Source: an uncultured bacterium | Lineage (GTDB): Bacteria; Bacteroidota; Bacteroidia; CAILMK01 | Direction of reading: 5' to 3' | DNA length: 6,200 nucleotides | Assembly: GCA_903835275.1 (NCBI GenBank) | Contig: CAILMK010000441.1 | Coordinates: forward strand, 1 to 6,200 | Shown here: piece by piece, positions 1-5,940 of the stretch | How the letters are laid out: each line of letters opens with the position of its first letter | How positions within the stretch are numbered: position 1 is the stretch's first letter | The notes under the pieces: model-generated | Told to the model about the DNA's origin: nothing | The model's input: the letters and a program-made list of their open reading frames with translations, nothing else | The model's database searches: none | Translations under genes and position numbers: made by a program

Positions 1-1
1 C

Positions 2-247
2 GAACTTACCATGTTATATAGTGCTCTGAATAAACTACCGGAGGAACAAAGAGTAGCCTTGGTCCTTTTTGAAGTTTCCGGATTCACTATAAAGGAAATA
101 TGCGCGGCGCAATCCTCAACTGAAAGCGCGGTAAAATCGCGCATCGCCAGGGCAAGGCAACGACTGGTTGAACTAACCGGCGAAAAGAAAATTACTCCCA
201 TCTCTATGCGGATGGTAAGCATGTTCCTCAACTCACTATTTTTTTAA
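2..247 (+). CDS. ECF-type RNA polymerase sigma-70 factor, C-terminal fragment
   Basis: This is the 3' end of a gene that begins upstream of the window; the frame is open from base 2 and stops with TAA at 245-247. The visible residues hold sigma region 4: the lead-in LPEEQRVALVL, then a helix-turn-helix (FEVSGFTIKEICAAQSSTES) and the recognition-helix end AVKSRIARARQRL. Region 4 binds the -35-type promoter element, and LPEEQR..L.L followed by ESAVKSR..RARQRL is the usual signature of ECF (group 4) sigma factors. Region 2 lies outside the window, so the ECF subgroup cannot be set. The tail after the helix-turn-helix is about 25 residues and ends in a hydrophobic stretch (MFLNSLFF). The next gene starts 19 bases downstream on the same strand and encodes a membrane protein, an arrangement typical of a sigma factor with its own regulator. 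The internal ATG at 11 is not the true start, because the conserved region is already under way. Confidence 0.9.
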   Translation, partial: ELTMLYSALNKLPEEQRVALVLFEVSGFTIKEICAAQSSTESAVKSRIARARQRLVELTGEKKITPISMRMVSMFLNSLFF

Positions 248-266
248 CACTGAAACCGAAGCAGCA

Positions 267-1874
267 ATGATACAATATAATTTAAATATACAAAAAGCAC
301 TTGAGGAAGCACGCAACCGTAAGCCGCTTTTGGATCTGGACGAAGTGGAAATGCTTATACGCTACAAGCGTCCGGGCAGAAAGCCACTGGGTGGATGGAA
401 AGGACTGATGATTGCAGGCATTGCGTGGATGGTACTTATTTCAGGAATGTATTTATGGAGTGACGTTCTAAAAAACTCACATCCAAGCCAGGAAAACAAT
501 GCAGTTTCCGTATCAAAGCAAAGCACACTAACAAATAATGACAATAATTCTTCTACTCAGGTAGAAAACCAAACATCCACTCAACCACAAGAACCTAAAA
601 ATAATCATTCCAATTCTATATTTCCTATTGCTTCCAGCCTTCAAAATAATTCACCTTCGGAAGATCAAAATACCTCAATAGCCACAGTACCGGATAATAA
701 TAATTATAACAGAACCGCTTTTAGTACTGAAAGTACACAGGCTATTATTCCAACTGTGCCAAATGATGTTTTTCCTTCAAGTACTGCTGACAATTCTGTT
801 AAAACAAGTTTCACCCTTCGCGGATGGAATCTTGCATCCACGGATCCCATGGACTTTCGCTACGGGCTTGATAAGAATGAGGCGCACGACGGACAAGCTT
901 CAGCATTTATAAGTGCCTCCAAAACCAATTTCAGAAGCGGATGGCTGACACAGGATATCAGCGCGGATCAGTACGCAGGAAAAAGGCTGCGCATGACAGC
1001 ATGGGTAAAATGCAATGATCCCGGCAAGAAAGCGTGGGCAGGCATATTTATGAATGTACGCGGCATTGAATTCAAGACTGCCGGATTCAGTAATATGTAT
1101 GATAAAAATGCTCCGGCACCTGCAAAGGGATGGGTAAAATGCGAACTCGTGACTGACGTCCCTGCTGATGCGAAAATTATTTCATTCGGACTCTATAAAG
1201 TCTATGCCGGAGAGGCATGGATTGATGATATAAACCTGGAAGTTGTAGGCGCAAATGTGCCATTGAACTTCCCGTCTAATACCGAAGCGGTAGATACCAG
1301 CCTTGCAATGACAGATGCCTACAAAAGGGCATTATCCATGATGGTTGACAATCCCTCTAACCTGGATTTTGAAACGTATTCGCAACCCGATGTGCCGAAG
1401 GACTGGTACATAGGCCGCGAAAGCCAACACTACCGGGTTTACAGGGATGCCAAGAATCATCACAGTGGTAGTGCGTCCGTATGTTTGCAATCAAGCGGCT
1501 ACAAAAGTGATTGGAATACATTGCTGCAAGTTTGCAAGGCTGGGAACTACTTAAACAAACGCGTAAAACTTACCGCATGGGTGCGTACCGCTGGCCTCAA
1601 AGGGCATGCATCCTTCCTGTTCCGTGTGGATGAATATTCAGGAGCAGTGCGTCCTGATAACATGAAAGAGCAAAGCTTTACAGGAAACAACAAATGGCAT
1701 AAAGTGGAAATGACACTTGATATTCCTGAAACCGCCACCAGCTTTACGTACGGTGTATTGCTCTCCGAAAAAGGCGAAGTCTGGATGGATAATATCAGCT
1801 TAGAGGAAGTTCCCGTAAGAAACGCTGCACGCTATATCCAACACCAGCCGGTAAACCTGGGTTTTGAAGAGTAA
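267..1874 (+). CDS. Single-pass membrane protein with two CBM-like beta-sandwich domains, putative anti-sigma/sensor
   Basis: The 535-residue product has four visible parts. Residues 1-43 are a charged, probably cytoplasmic segment (ALEEARNRKPLLDLDEVEML, then basic RYKRPGRK). Residues 44-64 form one transmembrane helix, and the basic flank suggests the N-terminus is inside. Residues 70-178 are a low-complexity Asn/Ser/Thr/Gln linker. Residues 181-328 and 365-516 are two homologous domains: YAGKRLRMTAWVKC (236-249) matches YLNKRVKLTAWVRT (428-441), and GEAWIDDINLEVV (315-327) matches GEVWMDNISLEEV (503-515). These motifs resemble the galactose-binding/CBM-like domain found alone or attached to some AraC/GyrI-type regulators and Bacteroidota exported proteins. 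The gene follows the sigma factor after 19 bases, so co-transcription is likely. An anti-sigma or co-sensor role for residues 1-43 is inference from position and topology; no zinc-binding anti-sigma motif is present. No catalytic motif was seen. The protein ends QPVNLGFEE, echoing the NLDFE that opens domain 2. The ATG at 267 has no clear ribosome binding site. Confidence 0.8.
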   Translation: MIQYNLNIQKALEEARNRKPLLDLDEVEMLIRYKRPGRKPLGGWKGLMIAGIAWMVLISGMYLWSDVLKNSHPSQENNAVSVSKQSTLTNNDNNSSTQVENQTSTQPQEPKNNHSNSIFPIASSLQNNSPSEDQNTSIATVPDNNNYNRTAFSTESTQAIIPTVPNDVFPSSTADNSVKTSFTLRGWNLASTDPMDFRYGLDKNEAHDGQASAFISASKTNFRSGWLTQDISADQYAGKRLRMTAWVKCNDPGKKAWAGIFMNVRGIEFKTAGFSNMYDKNAPAPAKGWVKCELVTDVPADAKIISFGLYKVYAGEAWIDDINLEVVGANVPLNFPSNTEAVDTSLAMTDAYKRALSMMVDNPSNLDFETYSQPDVPKDWYIGRESQHYRVYRDAKNHHSGSASVCLQSSGYKSDWNTLLQVCKAGNYLNKRVKLTAWVRTAGLKGHASFLFRVDEYSGAVRPDNMKEQSFTGNNKWHKVEMTLDIPETATSFTYGVLLSEKGEVWMDNISLEEVPVRNAARYIQHQPVNLGFEE

Positions 1875-1894
1875 AACCATTTCCCCGGAAAGGA

Positions 1895-1914
1895 AATAAA
1901 TACTGAAATTTATT
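1895..1914. repeat. A/T-only inverted repeat after the membrane-protein gene
   Basis: AATAAAT (1895-1901) and ATTTATT (1908-1914) are perfect reverse complements around a 6-base loop, 20 bases after the stop codon. The stem has no G-C pair and no T run follows, so it is a poor Rho-independent terminator. It could still mark the 3' end of the sigma factor/membrane-protein transcript. The rest of 1875-2067 holds only the small repeats listed separately and no convincing promoter box; the closest is GGACTTTG at 1950-1957, which lacks the TA. Confidence 0.3.
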
Positions 1915-1982
1915 AGACTAAAATAATGGACAATTTCGTTCAACTAGGTGGACTTTGACTACTATTTAAATGGAATAAATAA

Positions 1983-2013
1983 CAAACAAACTAAGTGTAC
2001 CTATCAAACAAAC
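1983..2013. repeat. Direct repeat CAAACAAAC, 22-base period, upstream of the OmpA-like gene
   Basis: CAAACAAAC occurs at 1983-1991 and again at 2005-2013. The copies are 22 bases apart, close to two helical turns, and lie 55-85 bases before the start of the OmpA-like gene. Such spacing would suit a protein bound on one face of the DNA. The repeat is short and A-rich, so chance is a real alternative. Confidence 0.3.
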
Positions 2014-2021
2014 AGGGATTG

Positions 2022-2038
2022 TGACATACTCATTGTCA
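2022..2038. repeat. Short inverted repeat TGACA-N7-TGTCA upstream of the OmpA-like gene
   Basis: TGACA (2022-2026) and TGTCA (2034-2038) form a symmetric site with a 7-base spacer, ending 29 bases before the ATG at 2068. It could be an operator for a dimeric regulator or a small hairpin in the 5' untranslated region. Five-base arms are weak evidence. Confidence 0.25.
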
Positions 2039-2067
2039 GGAATTAGATAACCATAAATAACAAAAAA

Positions 2068-3579
2068 ATGAAACAGATTTTAACGGGAGTATTACTCGTA
2101 ACAGGATTCCTATGCGCCTTCGGGCAGGTAAAAACCGGCAAAAGCATTTTTTATAAAACAGATGCTTATACGCTAACCAATCGCCAGAAAAAACAACTGG
2201 ACACTTATCTTGATTCAGCATTGAAAACAGATACCGGCATTCATAAAATTATTATCTACGGATATACGGATAGCTCGGCAGGGAAAGAATATAATATTGC
2301 GCTTTCCATCAGGCGTGCAGAGAATGTTGAAAAATATTTGTTGGAAAAATACAAGCGCGTTATAAAAGCGGATGTGCGCGGTGAAGGGGAAGAGCATCCT
2401 ATCTATCCATACAATAATGAAAATGCGATGGCAATGAATCGCCGCGTGGATATCATCATTGATAAACACAGGGAAAAACCTGCTCCTTCCATTCCTATAG
2501 GCAGGGCAACTACTATTGTGGACCTGTACAAATTACTTGATAAACCAGCCGATACATTTTGGGTGGATAATAATAAAGATACCGTCCTGAAAGCAACCAA
2601 TGGCACCGTGGTCGTGCTGCCTGCACATTGCTTTTGTGATGAAACCGGACGCCGGATAAAAGTAGCCGTGAAGGAAGTCCTTAAAAAAAGCGATATGATC
2701 AGCCAGAATACTTCCACCGGCGCGGGACTGGATTATCTTGTAACCGATGGAATGGTGCAGCTCACTGCCTGGGATATGCGTGGCAATGAACTAAAGCAAT
2801 GTAAAAAGGATAACCTAAGCATTATGATACCCACGGAAAATCCTGACAAGGACATGCAATTATTTTATGCTTCCCGGGATGAGGACTATGCACTTGACTG
2901 GAAAAACAAACCAGAAAATAAAATGCGCATCATTGAAGGACGAACATTCAGGAAAATACTCATGCCTTACGAAAGACGGGGTTTTGGTAAAGGAATGCAG
3001 TGCCACCTTTTCTTCTGCAAGATCCGCAGGTTCTTCAGGGAATTATTTGAGAAGCCTTTGGTCATTAACAATGAGCAGGTTTTCATGAATAAACAGGATG
3101 CAAAAATATATCAGGGCTACCAGACCATCAGGGATAACAGGAATATTGTACTGAGTGAGATCGCCAGCAGTTACAGGACAGCTGATAGGAAAAGTATGGA
3201 GGATGTCACGCTGGATGACGGCTATTATTATATTTTTAATTCACCGGGACTTGGCTGGTCCAATTGCGACAGGTATGCATTCAATGCCGCAAATATGTCC
3301 AATGTAAAAACGCCAGTTAAATATGATAAAACAACCGACCTGAAACTGGTAATGATGGATGACAAGGTAGTGATCCCTTCACATCTTTGTAATGATAGCT
3401 TTTGCTTTGCCAATGTGCCTGTAAAAAAGAAAGCAAAGCTAATAGGGCTTAAATACGAAAACGGGACCCCTTATTTTGCCATGCAGGAAATTACTACCGG
3501 GGATACCTTTAATGCAGACCTGAAATTTGAAAAACATAGCCTGGAAGAAATAAAACAAATTATTTCCTCGATCAGGTGA
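2068..3579 (+). CDS. OmpA-family peptidoglycan-binding protein with long C-terminal extension
   Basis: The 503-residue product begins with a signal peptide (about residues 1-19, MKQILTGVLLVTGFLCAFG, likely cut before Q20). An OmpA_C-like domain follows directly at about 25-135: GYTDSS (65-70), LSIRRAENV (79-87), GEGEEHP (105-111) and NRRVDI (124-129). D68 and R83 have the same 15-residue spacing as the Asp/Arg pair that holds diaminopimelate in OmpA-type domains, so binding of peptidoglycan in the periplasm is well supported. Residues 140-503 are not a family I can name with certainty. The part at 171-255 (NGTVVVLPAHCFCDETGRR, then VTDGMVQLTA) resembles a beta-rich domain common in Bacteroidota exported proteins, where an I/V-x-(I/V/L)-P-A motif precedes a D-x-x-G turn. 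Having OmpA_C first rather than last is unusual, since most Bacteroidota OmpA proteins carry it at the C-terminus. The ATG at 2068 fits the signal peptide and follows an A-rich stretch (AACAAAAAAATG). A strong terminator lies 20 bases after the stop, so the gene may be monocistronic. Confidence 0.85.
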   Translation: MKQILTGVLLVTGFLCAFGQVKTGKSIFYKTDAYTLTNRQKKQLDTYLDSALKTDTGIHKIIIYGYTDSSAGKEYNIALSIRRAENVEKYLLEKYKRVIKADVRGEGEEHPIYPYNNENAMAMNRRVDIIIDKHREKPAPSIPIGRATTIVDLYKLLDKPADTFWVDNNKDTVLKATNGTVVVLPAHCFCDETGRRIKVAVKEVLKKSDMISQNTSTGAGLDYLVTDGMVQLTAWDMRGNELKQCKKDNLSIMIPTENPDKDMQLFYASRDEDYALDWKNKPENKMRIIEGRTFRKILMPYERRGFGKGMQCHLFFCKIRRFFRELFEKPLVINNEQVFMNKQDAKIYQGYQTIRDNRNIVLSEIASSYRTADRKSMEDVTLDDGYYYIFNSPGLGWSNCDRYAFNAANMSNVKTPVKYDKTTDLKLVMMDDKVVIPSHLCNDSFCFANVPVKKKAKLIGLKYENGTPYFAMQEITTGDTFNADLKFEKHSLEEIKQIISSIR

Positions 3580-3598
3580 TCCTTTCTTAAACGTGATG

Positions 3599-3631
3599 AA
3601 GGGCGGAGGGATCCGCCCTTTTTTATTTTTT
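3599..3631 (+). terminator. Rho-independent terminator of the OmpA-like gene
   Basis: AAGGGCGGA (3599-3607) pairs perfectly with TCCGCCCTT (3612-3620) across the 4-base loop GGGA. A T-rich tract with a single A runs to 3631. This is a textbook intrinsic terminator, 20 bases after the OmpA-like stop. The T tract lies over the last codons and stop of the converging peroxidase gene (K355, K356, TAA at 3625-3623). On the minus strand the same hairpin follows the peroxidase stop almost at once, but no T run comes after it, so termination that way would be less efficient. Confidence 0.9.
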
Positions 3632-4693
3632 CAAAAACGGATTACTGAAAGCTTTGTCAGAAACAAATTCAGAATCTGTCAGTGTTTTTAAGAACAATAC
3701 TATTTCTCCTTTTTCCTTTTTGCTTAATTTCACTCCACCCTGATGTGCAAATTCCATTCTCGGATCTATATTGATGCTTTTATTTACTCCTTCACTATAA
3801 AAATTAACAACATCTTCCAGCGTTTTAAACCTGCCATCGTGCATGTAGGGCGCCGTGAATAAAAGATTCCTCAATGAAGGCACCTTGAATTTTCCGCAAT
3901 CAATACTTTTACCTGTAATGGCTCCAAGCCCTTTGTCTTTATACTGGTCAACGGAGTTTATATTATCCAAACCGTTATTTATGTATTCAAGATTTGTACC
4001 GAGTACATTGGCATCAGTGGTATGGCAATGGAGGCAATCGCCCTTCGCCATGTCATTTACCAGAATATATCCCTGAAATTCTTCGGTGGTAAGGCTTGCT
4101 TTTTTTGCAAATACCTTATCAAATTTGGATGTGTGGGAAATCAATGTCCGCAGGAATTGCGCAATAGCCTTTGAAACGAGTACACTATCTATCCCGGTTT
4201 CCCCGAACGCTTTTTTGAATTTGTTCCTGTAGAATTTATTCCCCTGCAAACGCCTTTCAGCATCAGGCCATTTCAAATTCATTTCAGTATGTGCACTTAC
4301 AGGTTGGTAAATCTGATCTTCAAGGGTAGCTGCACGTCCATCCCAGAAATAAGAACGATACCAGGCAAGATTGAACAAAGGCAGGGTATTCCGTTTCATT
4401 AATTGCCCATTATTGCCGGTACTTAATTTATTTGGTGCATCACTAAAAGCAAATTTTTGCTTGTGGCAACTGGCACATGCCATAGAGTGATCTTCACTCA
4501 GGATGGAATCATAAAATAAATACCTTCCCAACTCCACTCCTTCTTCTGTGGAAGGGTTAAGAGTACTTAAAGGCATTTCAGGAAAATGCTTTAGTTCCGG
4601 AAATTTATAGGGTTTCGTCCCCTTGGCAATGCTAAACGCAAAAACCAAAAGCACCATGGCCAAAAAAACAGAAACAAATCCAATATTTTTCAC
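3623..4693 (-). CDS. Di-heme cytochrome-c peroxidase / MauG-family protein
   Basis: The 356-residue product has a signal peptide-like N-terminus (about residues 1-24, hydrophobic core GFVSVFLAMVLLVFAFSIA) and two c-type heme sites: CASCH at 73-77 and CLHCH at 220-224. Family landmarks are GRYLFYD (56-62), FWDGRA (116-121) with TLEDQ, KFKVPSLRN (268-276) and APYMHDGRFKTLEDVV (281-296). This family reduces H2O2 with electrons from small c-type carriers, or performs MauG-like oxidations, in the periplasm. The length matches the usual 320-360 residues. The start is GTG at 4693-4691: an in-frame TAG lies two codons upstream, and the next ATG (M13) would remove half the signal peptide. The gene follows the T9SS cargo gene after 16 bases and should be co-transcribed with it. 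By spacing from the second heme (H224 plus 74-75), the position of the axial Met in Pseudomonas CcpA is F298/Y299 here, in VVNFYSEG. That suggests a MauG-like ligand set, although M284 is a possible alternative. Confidence 0.93.
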   Translation of the reverse strand: MKNIGFVSVFLAMVLLVFAFSIAKGTKPYKFPELKHFPEMPLSTLNPSTEEGVELGRYLFYDSILSEDHSMACASCHKQKFAFSDAPNKLSTGNNGQLMKRNTLPLFNLAWYRSYFWDGRAATLEDQIYQPVSAHTEMNLKWPDAERRLQGNKFYRNKFKKAFGETGIDSVLVSKAIAQFLRTLISHTSKFDKVFAKKASLTTEEFQGYILVNDMAKGDCLHCHTTDANVLGTNLEYINNGLDNINSVDQYKDKGLGAITGKSIDCGKFKVPSLRNLLFTAPYMHDGRFKTLEDVVNFYSEGVNKSINIDPRMEFAHQGGVKLSKKEKGEIVLFLKTLTDSEFVSDKAFSNPFLKK

Positions 4694-4709
4694 TTGCTAT
4701 CTGGCAAGA

Positions 4710-5639
4710 TCAATTTCTGATCACCTTAAAAGTTTCGCTTTTCAGATTGGTATTCACCTGCAGATAATAAACCCCCGGTGAATATTTCTCCATATTGATA
4801 TAATACCTGATCGGGCAGAGTCCGAAATTTTCAATTACCTTACCCGTGGCATCCATCAGTTGCATGCTTTCTATAACATGATATTGATCCAGGCGCTGAG
4901 CCTCTATGTTCAGGCGTCCGCTTGTCGGTGTTGGATAAACCCTTAGATATTGTTCTTTTTGTTCAGATTTAGGAACGGCGGTATGCAGGTTGGTTGTGTG
5001 TTCAATCATATTGTCAATCATCCATCCTTCCTGGTGCGTTTCATTGCTATCTGATTTAAAAGTGAAGCGGAATTCCACCTGTCTAAGAAAATTGTATAGG
5101 TAGGAATTATCAAAACACAACCAGATATCCCTCCATGTTGTATCTGTTCCGCTAAATGCATAATCAAGTTTGATGGTATCAATATTTGCAGAATCAAACC
5201 CGTAATATTTATATACTTTGGGATTATTGAATACATTCTCCCAGGTTGATCCGCCATCCAATGTGAACTCGACCACTCCCCCATCCCTTTGGTGTTCCAT
5301 ATCCAGCTTTTGCTTCCATTGAATGGCTGTAATGCCTTCCCATCCTCGGATGTGGTTATTATTAAAGCTGAAAGTTGATTTGTTATTTTTAGGATATGTG
5401 TTTAGGGTATCTGTAAGAAGTGCATTCGGCAAGGTTGCCGCCTTATTAAACAAGGTTTTTGAAGGCTTTCCGATTTGCCAGATATTGGATTTGTAGCTTG
5501 TGTCGATCACCACATTGAATGTGTCAGAAATGCTGACTTTTTCAAAATAATCATAATATGGGTAATCCGACATTCTTTGTCCATAGGATGACAAGGCGCA
5601 AAAAAAGAAAAGGACTGCAGCGAAAATGGTTGTTTTCAT
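4710..5639 (-). CDS. Secreted protein with C-terminal T9SS type A sorting domain
   Basis: The 309-residue product has a signal peptide (about 1-20, MKTTIFAAVLFFFCALSSYG, cut before Q21) and a C-terminal T9SS type A sorting domain at about 231-309. Its landmarks are YPTPTSGRLNIE (235-246; the usual motif is YPNPT), LMDATGKVIE (261-270) and the closing strands YSPGVYYLQV (286-295) and FKVIRN. Such cargo crosses the inner membrane by Sec and is exported by the type IX system to the surface or medium. The middle (about 80-212) resembles beta-sandwich domains of the MAM/immune-inhibitor-A type: GGVVEFTLDGGSTWENVF (120-137), W169..W173 and RFTFKSDS...GWMIDNM (191-211). No catalytic residues were recognised; adhesion or ligand binding is a guess. 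It is first in a two-gene unit with the peroxidase. A promoter lies 36 bases upstream of the ATG, which follows an A/T-rich leader. Confidence 0.88.
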   Translation of the reverse strand: MKTTIFAAVLFFFCALSSYGQRMSDYPYYDYFEKVSISDTFNVVIDTSYKSNIWQIGKPSKTLFNKAATLPNALLTDTLNTYPKNNKSTFSFNNNHIRGWEGITAIQWKQKLDMEHQRDGGVVEFTLDGGSTWENVFNNPKVYKYYGFDSANIDTIKLDYAFSGTDTTWRDIWLCFDNSYLYNFLRQVEFRFTFKSDSNETHQEGWMIDNMIEHTTNLHTAVPKSEQKEQYLRVYPTPTSGRLNIEAQRLDQYHVIESMQLMDATGKVIENFGLCPIRYYINMEKYSPGVYYLQVNTNLKSETFKVIRN

Positions 5640-5674
5640 AATTAAGAATGATTAATTGTTTTGTTTTGGTCAGG

Positions 5675-5702
5675 CAAATATAAGAAAATTCCTGATTTTC
5701 AA
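5675..5702 (-). promoter_or_regulatory. Bacteroidota-type promoter for the T9SS cargo/peroxidase unit
   Basis: Read on the minus strand, TTG (5702-5700), a 17-base spacer and TATATTTG (5682-5675) match the Bacteroidota sigma-A pattern TTG-N17-23-TAnnTTTG. The site lies 36 bases upstream of the cargo ATG, leaving an untranslated leader of roughly 30 bases. Confidence 0.65.
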
Positions 5703-5718
5703 TCGTATCCGTGGTAGA

Positions 5719-5805
5719 GACGCCCCCACCGCGGGTATCGTGTCAAAAATCGCAAACTAAGTGAATGCGGATAAACAGACGCGATTCCCGCCGAGGCGCG
5801 GCGTC
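5719..5805. repeat. Fold-back (imperfect inverted-repeat) element, possible dispersed REP/MITE-like sequence
   Basis: The left arm at 5719-5744 starts GACGCC and ends GGGTATCGTGTC. The reverse complement of the right arm (5778-5805) starts GACGCC and ends GGGAATCGCGTC. The outer 6 bases match exactly, and the inner 12 match at 10 positions. Between them a C/G-rich portion aligns only with gaps. The 33-base loop (5745-5777) is A-rich. The preceding GTAGAGACGC (5714-5723) resembles the start of short palindromic repeats scattered in many Bacteroidota genomes; that link is from memory and not tested here. The arms could fold as RNA or as a cruciform. No target-site duplication was found. Confidence 0.6.
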
Positions 5806-5824
5806 CCCACAAATCCCGCACAAA

Positions 5825-5855
5825 AAGTTGCCCACTTTTGAAAAGTTGGCAACTT
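5825..5855. repeat. Near-perfect 31-base palindrome
   Basis: The element is symmetric around G5840. AAGTTGCC (5825-5832) pairs with GGCAACTT (5848-5855), and ACTTTT (5834-5839) pairs with AAAAGT (5841-5846). The only mismatch is C5833 opposite T5847. Fourteen of 15 pairs form. No T run follows on either strand, so it is not a simple terminator. It could be an operator, a dispersed palindromic repeat, or an RNA hairpin. G+C-rich segments GGCGCGG (5795-5801) and CCGCGCC (5856-5862) flank it and could pair, enclosing the hairpin. Confidence 0.75.
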
Positions 5856-5860
5856 CCGCG

Positions 5861-5928
5861 CCCAAAACGATCTGTATTCTCATAATGCCCTAACAATGAG
5901 CCATCCGTTTTGGGAAAACGGGTCCCAA
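5861..5928. repeat. Overlapping, mutually exclusive hairpins
   Basis: Three pairings share the same bases. First, CCCAAAACG (5861-5869) pairs perfectly with CGTTTTGGG (5906-5914), enclosing a smaller stem CTCAT (5879-5883)/ATGAG (5896-5900). Second, CCGTTTT (5905-5911) pairs with AAAACGG (5915-5921) over a GGG loop. Third, TTGGGA (5910-5915) pairs with TCCCAA (5923-5928). Only one can form at a time, a layout seen in attenuators, but there is no T tract and the nearest plus-strand start is about 190 bases away. Remnants of nested palindromic repeats are an equally good explanation. Confidence 0.5.
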
Positions 5929-5940
5929 TTTGATCATTCA

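Noticed and set aside
1861..1877. GTTTT...AAAAC inverted repeat spanning the stop of the membrane-protein gene
   Set aside because: The arms are five A/T-rich bases with one G-C pair, which is not distinguishable from chance in this sequence.
2403..2717. A 104-codon open frame on the minus strand inside the OmpA-like gene
   Set aside because: It lies fully within a well-supported gene on the other strand, has no recognisable motif, and is an antisense shadow.
2867..3088. A 73-codon frame on the plus strand overlapping the OmpA-like gene
   Set aside because: It is out of frame with a strong coding sequence, and its translation shows no domain.
5018..5284. An 88-codon frame on the minus strand overlapping the T9SS cargo gene
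   Set aside because: It is the same strand in another frame; the cargo frame carries the MAM-like and sorting-domain motifs, and this one carries none.
5825..5855. Bidirectional Rho-independent terminator
   Set aside because: The stem is strong, but neither strand has a T run after it, and it lies between divergent genes where no transcript needs to end.
5719..5862. Possible tRNA or small structured RNA gene in the G+C-rich segment
   Set aside because: No cloverleaf, no T-arm GGTTCRA-like sequence and no CCA-like end were found; the stems fit an inverted-repeat element instead.
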